Source of the DNA: Streptomyces sp. NRRL S-455
GTDB taxonomy: Bacteria > Actinomycetota > Actinomycetes > Streptomycetales > Streptomycetaceae
Assembly: GCF_000717875.1 (NCBI RefSeq)
Contig: NZ_JOCT01000011.1
Coordinates: 1 to 64,000, forward strand
Length of the DNA stretch: 64,000 bases
Direction of reading: 5' to 3'
Position numbers and translations under genes: made by a program. The notes beneath the pieces were generated by a model, which searched no databases, had not been told where the DNA came from, and was given only the letters and a program-made list of their open reading frames with translations. Of the stretch, positions 33,501-39,534 are shown in pieces. The first letter of the stretch is position 1; each line of letters opens with the position of its first letter.

Positions 33501-35331
33501 GGCGGACGACCAGGTCAAGATCCGCGGCTACCGGGTCGAACCGGCCGAGGTGCAGGCCGCGTTGACGGCGCTCCCGGCCGTCCGGGACGCGGCGGTGCTC
33601 CCGCGCCGGGACCGCCACGGCGACACGGAACTGGTGGCGTACGTGGTCCTGGCCGAGCGGGCGGCCTGGCCCGCCCTGCGCGCCGCGCTGGCCACCGAAC
33701 TCCCCGGCCACCTGGTACCCCGCCGCTGGGTCCCGCTGGACCGTCTCCCGGTGAACTCCTCAGGCAAACTCGACCGCACGGCGCTGCCCGAACCCGGTGA
33801 GGACACGGCCGAGGAGACCCCGCGGTCCGTCCCGGCCACGGCACTGGAGAAGACCCTGCACGACGTGTGGTGCGAGGAACTGGACACCTGCCCGGTCCCG
33901 ATGACGGTGTCCTTCTTCGAACTGGGCGGCCACTCACTGAGCGCGATACGCCTGCTGAACCGGGTCAAGGAGGTGGCCGACATCGACCTCACGATGGCGG
34001 ACTTCTTCCTGGACCCGACGATCCGGGGCATCGCCGCACGGGGTGACCGCGTCACAGACACCGCACCCATGCCCTCCACCCTGCGCCGCCTGTGGCACCG
34101 CCACCACTCCCTCCCGGACCCGAGCGTCTACAACGTCGCCCACCGCATGGACCTCCACGGCGACCTGGACCCCGGCACGCTGCACGAGGCCCTCAGGGAC
34201 GTGGTGGCACGCCATCACGCACTCCGCAGCAGGCCGGTCCGCAGGCAGGACGGCCGTTACGAGGTCGAGGTCCTGGCGGAAGTCCCGGTGTCCCTGCCGG
34301 CCACCGACCTCACCGGGAAGCCCGAGGACGTGGTGGACCACTGGTGCCGCGAGCAGGCCTCCACCCCGTTCGCGATGGACCAGCCGCCCCTGTTCCGCTT
34401 CGGTCTGGCCCGGGTGGCACCGGACCACTGGATCCTGATGACGGTCTTCCACCACGCGGTCTGCGACGGCTGGTCCCTGGGCATCATCAGGCGCGACCTG
34501 CAGGACCTGTACAACGCGCAGAGGACGGGCAGCACACCGCAACTGCCCCCAGTGACCCACCACTTCACGGACTTCGCCCGCGCGGAACACGACCTGCCCG
34601 ACGACCGCAGAAAAATCCTGGAACACTTCTGGCGCACGGAACTGGAAGGCATCCCCCTGCGCCCGCAGCTCCCCTACGACCACCCCCGCCCCCACACCCT
34701 GTCCGGCCGGGGCGCCCTGCACACCTGGACCATCGCCGACGGCACCCCGTCCCGCCTCACCGCCACGGCGACCCGTCTGGGCACCACGCCCTACACGGTC
34801 CTGGCGGCCGCGTTCGCGAGGTGGCTCGGCACGCTGTGCGGTGAACGGAACGACATCGTCCTGGCCGCGTCCAGCGCGAACCGCGTCCACCGCGACCGCT
34901 CGGACATCGTCGGCATCCTGGGCGACGCCGTACTGGTCCGGGCCCGCCTGTCCGAGGCCGACTCCTTCCCCGCCCTGACAGCCCAACTGAGCACCACCCT
35001 CTTCGAGGCCCTGGACCACCAGGAACTCCCTCTGACGGACGTGGTCTCCGCTGTCGCACCGGACCTTGGGAACGCACTGTTCCCGACGGTCCTGTTCACG
35101 GTGATCACCACAGAGCCCCCGTCCTTGCACCTCCAGGACGTCCACACGACGATCCGCTCCCTTCCCATCCAGGGCGTGGCCCGCAACGAGTTCTATGTGG
35201 TGATCACCCCGGAAGCGGACACCATCACGGTGACGTTCGAGTACTCGACGGACCTTTTCACGAGGGAGACGGTGGAGGAATGGGGCCGGTCCTTCACGCG
35301 GCTGTTGAAGGAGGTGACAGGGGCTGCTTGA
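24466..35331 (+). CDS. Hybrid PKS-NRPS megasynthase (FAAL-ACP-KS-AT-ACP-LLM-C-A-PCP-C)
   Basis: About 3,621 residues. Domains in order: fatty acyl-AMP ligase 12-565 (LMLSSGSTGVPKAARL, TGDLAFLEDGQVVITGRRKD); ACP 584-655 (ELGLTSVLL); ketosynthase 674-1105 (TACSTS Cys849, EAHGTGT His985, NIGH His1023); acyltransferase 1194-1500 (GHSVGE Ser1293; AFHS suggests malonyl-CoA); ACP 1559-1635 (LGADSL); Pro-rich repeat linker 1644-1819; luciferase-like monooxygenase 1819-2162; condensation 2179-2612 (HHIVFDS); adenylation 2616-3109 (HTSGSTGHPKG, NQYGPTE, SGKLDRTALP); PCP 3122-3189 (LGGHSL); condensation 3206-3619 (HHAVCDG). No KR, DH, aminotransferase or TE. It should load a fatty acid, extend it once, possibly alpha-hydroxylate it, and add one amino acid. 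The binding-pocket code read by eye (D-V-Q-M-F-A-Q-I-I-K) is not a clean match; proline-like pockets are nearest. Codon 127 is TTA. Confidence 0.93.
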   Translation: MERLRGQADCRGPEPERTEHDPVDAVRALLDTARSAPGSAVVTVAADGTTSSRSYPELLGAARRMLTGLRSHGLRRGDVVVLCGLPLADFFPAFWACVLGGAVPVAIADRPEPGSPAAERLVQAYALLGRPLVLTDTPGAAAVDRAAPGVRVALAADCLEAPPADDLVEPGPSDTALLMLSSGSTGVPKAARLTHAGLADFAASSRRILDVRADDTMVNWLPVDHSGAFLLYHLLAVFTGCTNVHAPTDRVLAEPLRWLDLLHEHRAQHGWAPTFAYRLVADALAERPDGHWDLGGLKSLVCGGERVVLPVLRHFLDATARYGVREEHIAPVWGMAETVTAVTYGRLNRPGTVHRLLRNSLGGDLCRAGEDTPDADCVTFVASGSPAHGVTLRIVDEHGRLAPPGRIGVLQVHSPARLTPGYVNNPEADAAAYPAGRDWLDTGDLAFLEDGQVVITGRRKDVIILNGHNVYCHEVEETAIAVDGVRQGEVAACGIPHTERGTEELAVFFVSRGAAEDERIATEVKAALYTRLRLTAAYVLPVPADGFPRTPAGKVRRAELRNRLVAGGFATVTDTDSGTVTDTDSGTVTRVLREELGAVLGRPVDVDVPFYELGLTSVLLVRLRSRLSERLGTPIAQTAFFEHPTVSALAAHLADRPAATAAPEPGREDGSPDRRVAVIGLSLRFPGANSVDEFWANLRDGVDSVSVFGEQELAAAGLTPEQRRAPGFVPVAGILDGIEEFDPDFFGMSPKETGLTHPAHRLFLECCHRALEDGGHAATAPGVRVGVFAGSGMNLYDHQRPSATGAPYDPADPASGMQTAIGQEPDFLATRVAYRLGLTGPAIGVQTACSTSLVAVHLAVQALLTGETDLALAGAAAVHLPQETGYHSHPGSILSPTGRCRAFDARADGTVGGNGVAAVLLKRLDRALADGDTVHAVILGSAVNNDGAAKVGFSAPGVEGQVDVVRQALRRAKVPAETVSYVEAHGTGTRLGDPVELTALARALGEGRGGPCAVGSVKPNIGHLDSCAGMAGLIKTVLMLRNRTLVPTPHLTEPNPELPVSDGRLTLVTELRPWQVPAGVPRRAGVSALGVGGTNAHVVLEEAPPARRRAVPELPVLVPVSAHDTAALDEFTAALRDRLSDMPDLPAADVAATLALGRPHRAARTAVAGRTAGDLAQALGNLEAPRPEPVPLGPLAFAFAGQGSARRGMANGLYAAHPAARTTLDRCEELYAREFGGSLLTRLLTAPDPAGGPAADEIWPTETAQSALFAHQAALADAWRAAGLRPALLLGHSVGEYAALYAAGGLTLEDGLRLTAWRGRLMQDRCPTGGMLAVRTDQATARRVAQAAGAELAAVNGPRAQVLSGPPQVLKEATRLLDQEGVEWRALPVDRAFHSAGIDNALDEFRARARDVTYRPLRTPMVTTADGELRRAGWTADAEYLCRQARQPVRFDLAMDAAVGQGCRDFVEIGAGRTLTGLGRHCVPDSRWLSGQGDGDGAAEQAHGILTALGSLYRRGADLDWQALAGDGGRVSLPGHPLRRRAVPYRIEAPVTAPTRPEPSGEVVEFIRRLAADKLGRPVTDVTPDSSFFELGADSLSLMSMTTELEQRYGVRVPIREVFDSADSPGKLAERVARLRGEVPSAEESPAAPAAAPPPSPPDEVHALFGQQLRLAEQLVGQVGEMISRQLDVLAGASGTAQTPASDVPARTPASDLPTPTPASVVPEQTPASAVPIPTPTQVLPARTPASDLPTPTPASAVPEQTPASVVPARPPAQVLPARTPASDLPTPTPASAVPEQTPAQVLPARAPAPGPSTSPAGNGDFSLYFFGDYPQDTDHDKYGLIMAAADFADQHGFHALWFPERHFNSFGALFPNPSVLAAALAARTSRVRLHAGSVVLPLHHPARVAEEWSVVDNISGGRTGLCFASGWHATDFVLAPENFGRHREVMYEHLATVRDLWSGQPLKTTAGDGTPVEIRLHPRPVQQRPPMYVAVVGNPDSYRRAAAEDLGVVTNLMTQTVEQLAENIALYRRCRAEHGLDPAAGRVVVLVHTYLEDDAERARAEAYRPFLSYLRSSLSLFDQVTNSLGFRVDLENTSEEDVEFLLGRAYERYCDSRALIGDEQTAADTVRRLRAAGADEIACFVDFGVPKEKVLAALPLLDRVRGTAPGTGPQASPEPEPPRRRALTSAQRRIWFLEQLHPGTPMYHEPKAIRLDGPLDVPALRWALQRVADRHPALRTVFGDTSGVPYQEIRDRIPLDCPLEDHTGSTEEEALRQMLAAHHGLDLTTGPLVAARLLRLAPDHHLLFLLAHHIVFDSSSTAVLARDLAAYYRARRGGGPGPRPLPELPAATRPDPASLDFWRQHLGDAPELTLPTDRPRPPVRSGAGASVTHDLDARLTEGLRKFAAGHRATLFMALTSAIGAVLGRFSDQRDVVIGTAVASRPVGAEDHVGLFLDTVPLRLDLTGDPDFPTLLRRVRESSTAAYEHSGVPFDELVSALNPRRDPGRNPLFQVMVEYENEGEAEFDPPHLTSTLLDLPSDRAPFDLSVYLTHHRAGVRFMVEYDTALFDGATVRRFVDYVEQVLRRALDTPDAPLADLTALTAADRTTLARLERTEAEAAPGTLHGLFEQQALRTPDAVALLGDEERVSYAELEAAANRLAHLLRTRGAERGQRVAVLLPRGPQLITALLAVLKTGAAYVPLDPSVPTPRLALLLADTTPVLLLTSKATAHLDLEHSVLRELEPPVLLVESADATLPSTPLADGAGPEDPAYCIHTSGSTGHPKGVVVPHRGPANLVQHHLSRHPALRTLQWTSPAFDVSVQEIFTTLASGAALVLVDDAVRHDPAALAETVRRHGVQRMFMPCTPLKYLMETAPELPSLRELFSAGEALHLTPSFRRFLSAHPHCALYNQYGPTETSIIVTSHRVDPAGEDWPPIGTPVPGARIVLLDDEGRQVPVGAVGEIHVGGVAVAHGYHNRPAETAAAFLDDGTGGLLYRTGDLGRRRTDGTLEYRGRADDQVKIRGYRVEPAEVQAALTALPAVRDAAVLPRRDRHGDTELVAYVVLAERAAWPALRAALATELPGHLVPRRWVPLDRLPVNSSGKLDRTALPEPGEDTAEETPRSVPATALEKTLHDVWCEELDTCPVPMTVSFFELGGHSLSAIRLLNRVKEVADIDLTMADFFLDPTIRGIAARGDRVTDTAPMPSTLRRLWHRHHSLPDPSVYNVAHRMDLHGDLDPGTLHEALRDVVARHHALRSRPVRRQDGRYEVEVLAEVPVSLPATDLTGKPEDVVDHWCREQASTPFAMDQPPLFRFGLARVAPDHWILMTVFHHAVCDGWSLGIIRRDLQDLYNAQRTGSTPQLPPVTHHFTDFARAEHDLPDDRRKILEHFWRTELEGIPLRPQLPYDHPRPHTLSGRGALHTWTIADGTPSRLTATATRLGTTPYTVLAAAFARWLGTLCGERNDIVLAASSANRVHRDRSDIVGILGDAVLVRARLSEADSFPALTAQLSTTLFEALDHQELPLTDVVSAVAPDLGNALFPTVLFTVITTEPPSLHLQDVHTTIRSLPIQGVARNEFYVVITPEADTITVTFEYSTDLFTRETVEEWGRSFTRLLKEVTGAA
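29581..29877 (+). repeat. 108-bp in-frame tandem repeat in the megasynthase linker
   Basis: Two full 108-bp units (starting 29581 and 29689) and a 81-bp partial unit (29797-29877) encode 36-residue Pro/Thr/Ala-rich blocks (ASDLPTPTPAS, VPEQTPA, QVLPAR). They separate the second ACP from the luciferase-like monooxygenase and likely form a flexible, length-variable tether. Confidence 0.88.
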
Positions 35332-35938
35332 CCGCCACGGCAACGGGGCCGCCGATCCGGCGCAGCGTCTCACTGCCGACGACCTCGCCGTGCTCGTCGC
35401 CGAGGACGACGACCAGGCCGACGGTGCGGACGGCAAGGACGCCGCGCAGCGCACGCCGGGTGGCGGCCAGGGCGAGGAAACACGCGCAGACAGGTTCTTC
35501 CGTCAACTCGCGGCGGACGACTCCCCCGAGACAGTGGAGGCCGTCCGCGCGCTCCTCACCCGCTGGGAGAAACTCGGCGGCTGGATCGGGCACGGGGCGG
35601 GCCAGGTCACGACCAGCGCGTTCCTCATGCTGGGTCAGGCGGGCGCACCCGGCCGCGGCATCTGGCCCTTGACGCTCTACCCGGGCACCGGGCGTGGCGG
35701 CACGGCGGAAGTGGTGTTCCAGCACCTGGCCGCCCGTGAACCGTTCACCGACCGTGCGCTGCGTGCCGAGTTCCTCAGGCGGCTCAACGAACTGGAGGGG
35801 GTCGACCTCCCGGAGGGCAAGCTGGAGCTGCGTCCCAGTTTCCGTCTGTCGGTGCTGGAGAAGGACCGCAACCGTGAGCTGTTCGCCGAGACCCTGGCGT
35901 GGTTCCGGGACTGCTGGGAGAACCGGGAAGCAGCCTGA
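35324..35938 (+). CDS. Hypothetical protein downstream of the megasynthase, probable CTG start
   Basis: The frame codes a soluble, mostly helical protein (DRFFRQLAADDSPETVEAVRALLTRWEKLGG, LEGVDLPEGKLELRPSFRLSVLEKDRNRELFAETLAWF). The first ordinary start is GTG 35390 (182 residues). But the frame is open with coding-like sequence back to CTG 35324, which sits 6 nt after GGAGGTGA (35310-35317), a perfect ribosome-binding site with no other start behind it. A CTG start (204 residues) overlapping the megasynthase stop by 8 bp is therefore proposed. Function is unknown; it is probably co-transcribed with the megasynthase. Confidence 0.7.
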   Translation: MLDRHGNGAADPAQRLTADDLAVLVAEDDDQADGADGKDAAQRTPGGGQGEETRADRFFRQLAADDSPETVEAVRALLTRWEKLGGWIGHGAGQVTTSAFLMLGQAGAPGRGIWPLTLYPGTGRGGTAEVVFQHLAAREPFTDRALRAEFLRRLNELEGVDLPEGKLELRPSFRLSVLEKDRNRELFAETLAWFRDCWENREAA

Positions 35939-36009
35939 TCGCCCGGCTCCTCTCCTGGGGCTCGTGCGACCAGGAGAGGGGCAAGCCAGGGACCACCCTG
36001 ATGACGTGA

Positions 36010-36483
36010 CTACTTCGCGAGCGCGTACTCGGCCCAGACGGTCTTGCCCGGTCCGTCCGGGCGCGGGTGCCAGTCCCAGCGAGCGGCCAGGTGCGAGACG
36101 AGGAGCAGCCCGCGGCCGGTTTCCTCGGCGTCCGGGTTGTCGTGGGCGGCGGGGCGGCGAGGGATCCGTTCGGCGCGGGTGTCGGTGACCTCGACGCGGA
36201 CGGTGCCGCCGTCGGCGGTCGCGTGAACGCGGAGACGGAAGTCCCGGCCGGCGACGTGTCCGTGCCGGACCGCGTTGGCGGTCAGTTCGGCGACGATCAG
36301 GAGCAGGTCGTCGTGGTGGTGGCAGTCGTACGGGATGCCCCACTCATCCAGCCGGAGGGCCGTCAGGCGGCGGGCGAGGCGGGCGCCGCGGGGCGTGGAG
36401 GTGAAGCACATCTCGAAGAAGCGGCCGGTCTTCGCCGGGTCGCCGAGTTCGGTGGTGCTGCTGGTGCTGTCGGGCTTGGTCAT
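36010..36483 (-). CDS. ATP-binding anti-sigma/regulatory protein (HATPase_c fold)
   Basis: The 157-residue protein matches the RsbW/SpoIIAB-like HATPase_c_2 family abundant in Streptomyces. It has PRGARLARRLTALRLDEWG, LLLIVAELTANAVRHG (N-box) and TGRGLLLVSHLAARWDWH (G-box). It is divergent from an HTH/DUF397 pair, the standard arrangement of these regulatory trios. GTG 36486 directly precedes ATG 36483, so the exact start is uncertain by one codon. Confidence 0.88.
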   Translation of the reverse strand: MTKPDSTSSTTELGDPAKTGRFFEMCFTSTPRGARLARRLTALRLDEWGIPYDCHHHDDLLLIVAELTANAVRHGHVAGRDFRLRVHATADGGTVRVEVTDTRAERIPRRPAAHDNPDAEETGRGLLLVSHLAARWDWHPRPDGPGKTVWAEYALAK

Positions 36484-36634
36484 CACGCTGATTACGGTCC
36501 CGTTGGTGGCGTAGCGTTACCAGTGGTGACGCACAGACGCGGTGCAGCTGTACGCGCCGTGTGCGGCCTGGTACGAGATGCGCGGCGTGACGGCGTCCGG
36601 GGGCGGGCGTTGGGCCGGGGAGGCGGTGGCTGGG

Positions 36635-37549
36635 ATGACGGAGCGTGCGGGTGCGGACGCCCTGGCGGGCGGGGGCGGTGGAGCGGCTGTGAGTCTTGGA
36701 GACGCTTGGGAGAGCGGCGACGGCGGGGTGGGGCGGCGGCCGGAGGACGAGGCCGGGAAGGGCGTGGTCTGCGCGTTCGGCAAGAACCTGAAGACACTGC
36801 GCCTGCGGGAGGGGCTGGACCGGGAGGAGTTCGGCCGGCGGATCGGGTACTCGGCCGCGACCGTCGCCTCGTACGAGCAGGGGCGGAGGATCCCGTCGCC
36901 CAGGACGATCGACCGTGCCGATGAAGTGCTGGGCGCGGGTGGGTTGTTGAGCGTGTGGAAGGAGGAGGTGGAGCGGGCGCAGTATCCGGGGTTCTTTCAG
37001 GGGATGGCGGCCTTGGAGAAGGAGGCCATTGAGCTGCTCGCCTACGACATGATCGTGGTCAAGGGCCTGCTCCAGACAGAGGAATACATGAGGGCACTGC
37101 TGGCCATGCGGCGTCCCCTCCTCGACCAGGAGACCATCGACCAGCGAGTGGCAGCGCGGTTGGCCAGGCAGGACATCTTTGACCGGCGGCCGACGCCGCT
37201 GCTGAGTTTCGTCATGGAAGAGTCGGTGCTACGGCGCCCTTACGGCGGAAAGGACGTACTACGGGGGCAGCTTGAGCATCTGCTCCTGATCGGCCAGAAG
37301 CGGAACGTCGAGATCCAGGTCATGCCGCTCGACTGCGAGGACAACGCCGGTGTGAACGGGCCGTTCACGGTCGTCACGCGGAAGGACGGCAAGAAGTTCG
37401 TGTACGCCGAGGCGCAGGGAATCGGCTCTCTTCAGATCGACCCGGAACAGGCGACTCTCGCAAACGCCCGCTATGGGATCATCCGATCACAGGCTCTCAC
37501 TCCGCGAGAGTCACTGGAGTTCATCGAAGGGTTGTTGGGATCGCTATGA
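36635..37549 (+). CDS. XRE-type HTH regulator with DUF5753 domain
   Basis: The protein (about 304 residues from ATG 36635) has a Cro/C1-type helix-turn-helix (FGKNLKTLRLREGLDREEFGRRIGYSAATVASYEQGRRIPS). The DUF5753 region begins VWKEEVERAQYPGFFQGMAALEKEAIELLAYDMIVVKGLLQTEEYMRALL. Such proteins pair with DUF397 proteins to control development and antibiotic production. The stop overlaps the DUF397 start (ATGA). The ~50 residues before the HTH are Gly-rich and poorly supported, so a later start is possible. Confidence 0.88.
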   Translation: MTERAGADALAGGGGGAAVSLGDAWESGDGGVGRRPEDEAGKGVVCAFGKNLKTLRLREGLDREEFGRRIGYSAATVASYEQGRRIPSPRTIDRADEVLGAGGLLSVWKEEVERAQYPGFFQGMAALEKEAIELLAYDMIVVKGLLQTEEYMRALLAMRRPLLDQETIDQRVAARLARQDIFDRRPTPLLSFVMEESVLRRPYGGKDVLRGQLEHLLLIGQKRNVEIQVMPLDCEDNAGVNGPFTVVTRKDGKKFVYAEAQGIGSLQIDPEQATLANARYGIIRSQALTPRESLEFIEGLLGSL

Positions 37550-37743
37550 ACAACGCTGAGTCCTCGACCGTCGCCTCGGGCCGTGCCTGGTTCAAGAGCA
37601 GCTACAGCGGAACTGAGGGCGGCGATTGCGTAGAGGTCGCGGCCGATACCGCCGCTGTCCACGTCCGGGACTCCAAGGACATCGCCGGGCCCGTTCTCAC
37701 GGTGTCGCGTGAGGCTTGGGCGGGCTTCGTCGAGTTGGTCTGA
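37546..37743 (+). CDS. DUF397 domain protein
   Basis: The 65-residue protein has the DUF397 signature WFKSSYSGTEGGDCVEVAA, then VHVRDSKDIAGPVLTVSREAWAGFV. Its ATG overlaps the stop of the HTH gene in an ATGA junction, so the pair is translationally coupled. DUF397 proteins are thought to act as partners or antagonists of the adjacent HTH regulator. Confidence 0.92.
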   Translation: MNNAESSTVASGRAWFKSSYSGTEGGDCVEVAADTAAVHVRDSKDIAGPVLTVSREAWAGFVELV

Positions 37744-37816
37744 CACTGGTACGGCCACGATCAGTAAGTAGGCTGTACGGTCCTGCAAACTTTGCGGGAG
37801 TCATGGGGGATGTGCG

Positions 37817-39340
37817 GTGAACGGCGCGACTCTGCCTTTACGAATAGGCCCGTACCTGGTCGAGCGGCGGCTCGGCTCGGGCGGGATGGGAGAGGTCTAC
37901 CTCGCCTACTCCGTCGCGGGTGAACCGGTCGCCGTGAAGGTGATCCGGCCGGACCGTACGGATCCGCACACCCGCGCTCGTTTCGAGCGCGAGGCGACGA
38001 TCGCACGGACGATCTCGGGAACGGGCCGTGTGGCCCGTTTCATCGACGCGGATCCCTTCGCCGAACAGCCTTGGCTGGCCATGGACTACGTCCCCGGCCG
38101 CCCCCTTTCCGACGTCGTGAGGGATCAGGGTCCGCTGACCGCGCCACTCGTGGCGAGCCTCGGCGCGCTGCTGGCCGAAGGGCTCGCCGCCGTACACACC
38201 GCGGGTCTGCTGCACCGCGATCTGAAGGCGCAGAACGTCATCCTCAGCGACTTCGGCCCGGTGATCATCGACTTCGGCCTCGGCGCCTTCTTCGGGGCGT
38301 CCAAGGGGTCGCTCACACAGGCCGGCGCGGTCATCGGCACGGTGCGCTGCATGCCGCCCGAACAGGCCCTGGGCGAGCTGGACGTGACGCAGGCAGCCGA
38401 CGTGTACGGATTGGGCACCGTACTCCTCTACTCGGCGACCGGGCACTACCCGTACGACGGCGCCCGCTGGGAGGCGGTTGCCGCGCAGGTGGTCAACTCC
38501 GAGATCGGCCCCGACCTGTCCGGGCTGCCCGACGAACTGGCTCCCGTCGTGACGGCCATGCTGGCGCACAAGGCGGAGGACCGCCCCTCCTTGGAGGAGG
38601 TGACCCGGCAGTGTGCCGATCTCCAGCGGATCTACGACCGGCAGGTCACCCTCTCCACCGTCGGCGTCAACATCCGCGGACGCTCCTCGAAACTGACGCT
38701 CAGCTACCGCACCACCCAGGAGATCCTCGACCAGGCGGCCAAGGTCGTCCACGGATCCGCCTACGACGACCTCGACGACGGCACCGACACCCTCGACGGC
38801 TACCACTCCCTGCTGCGCGGCCCAGCGCCTGAGTTCATCGCCTGCGCTGACTGGACCGACGAGATCGCCCGGCTCGCCGAAGCCCTCAAGCAGTGGCGCG
38901 CGGACATCACCCAGCCCACCGAGGACGGCACCGCGCGCGACCCCAGCGGCACCATGGCCGTCTGCGTCGCCGACGGTGACATGGCCGGCCGTGTCGCCGC
39001 CGACCTTGAGATGAAGCACGGCATCACCACGGCGACCCTCACCAAGGACGGCCCGCAGGGCGGCGGCGAGGTCCACATCGGCACGATGCACCGCTTCAAG
39101 GGGCTTGAGTACCAGAAGCTCGCGGTCATCGGCGCGAGCGACGGCATCCTCCCGCGCACCGCCCTCATCGAGAAGTACGAAACGACCGACCCCAAGCGGT
39201 ACGAACGCGAACTCAAGAAGAGCCGCAACCAGCTCTTCGTCGCCACCACCCGAGCCCGCGACGCCTTGCGCATCTCGTGGCACGGCAAACCCAGCCCCTT
39301 CCTGCCCTTGCAGGGGAAGACAGGCAGCAGGCCCGGGTAG
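37817..39340 (+). CDS. Ser/Thr protein kinase fused to the C-terminal part of a UvrD-like helicase
   Basis: Residues 1-270 are a complete Hanks-type kinase: LGSGGMGEVY, VAVKVIR (Lys), LLHRDLKAQNV, IIDFGLG and MPPEQ. At about residue 275 the sequence switches to QRIYDRQVTLS...RSSKLTLSYRTTQEILDQ, then IGTMHRFKGLEYQKLAVIGASDG and KSRNQLFVATTRARDALRISWHG. These match motifs IV, V and VI of superfamily I UvrD helicases. The Walker A and B half (motifs I-III) is absent, so it cannot be a helicase. There is no transmembrane or PASTA region. GTG 37817 follows GGGGGA. Codon 8 is TTA (37838-37840). Confidence 0.88.
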   Translation: MNGATLPLRIGPYLVERRLGSGGMGEVYLAYSVAGEPVAVKVIRPDRTDPHTRARFEREATIARTISGTGRVARFIDADPFAEQPWLAMDYVPGRPLSDVVRDQGPLTAPLVASLGALLAEGLAAVHTAGLLHRDLKAQNVILSDFGPVIIDFGLGAFFGASKGSLTQAGAVIGTVRCMPPEQALGELDVTQAADVYGLGTVLLYSATGHYPYDGARWEAVAAQVVNSEIGPDLSGLPDELAPVVTAMLAHKAEDRPSLEEVTRQCADLQRIYDRQVTLSTVGVNIRGRSSKLTLSYRTTQEILDQAAKVVHGSAYDDLDDGTDTLDGYHSLLRGPAPEFIACADWTDEIARLAEALKQWRADITQPTEDGTARDPSGTMAVCVADGDMAGRVAADLEMKHGITTATLTKDGPQGGGEVHIGTMHRFKGLEYQKLAVIGASDGILPRTALIEKYETTDPKRYERELKKSRNQLFVATTRARDALRISWHGKPSPFLPLQGKTGSRPG

Positions 39341-39534
39341 AGGTGGTGTCCCGCTGCGACTGTCCGGCCGGTCCGCCGACACCCGGTGTCAGAACGGCGA
39401 CACCGACAGGCGACGACTCGCGGGCTACCAGCCCCCTCCCGCCTTCACGTGACGATCCGCCGACCGGCACTGCCCGACGAACCCGTCCCCCAGCCGACCC
39501 CTGCCGACGCCGCCCACACCGAAGAAGAGCCCGT

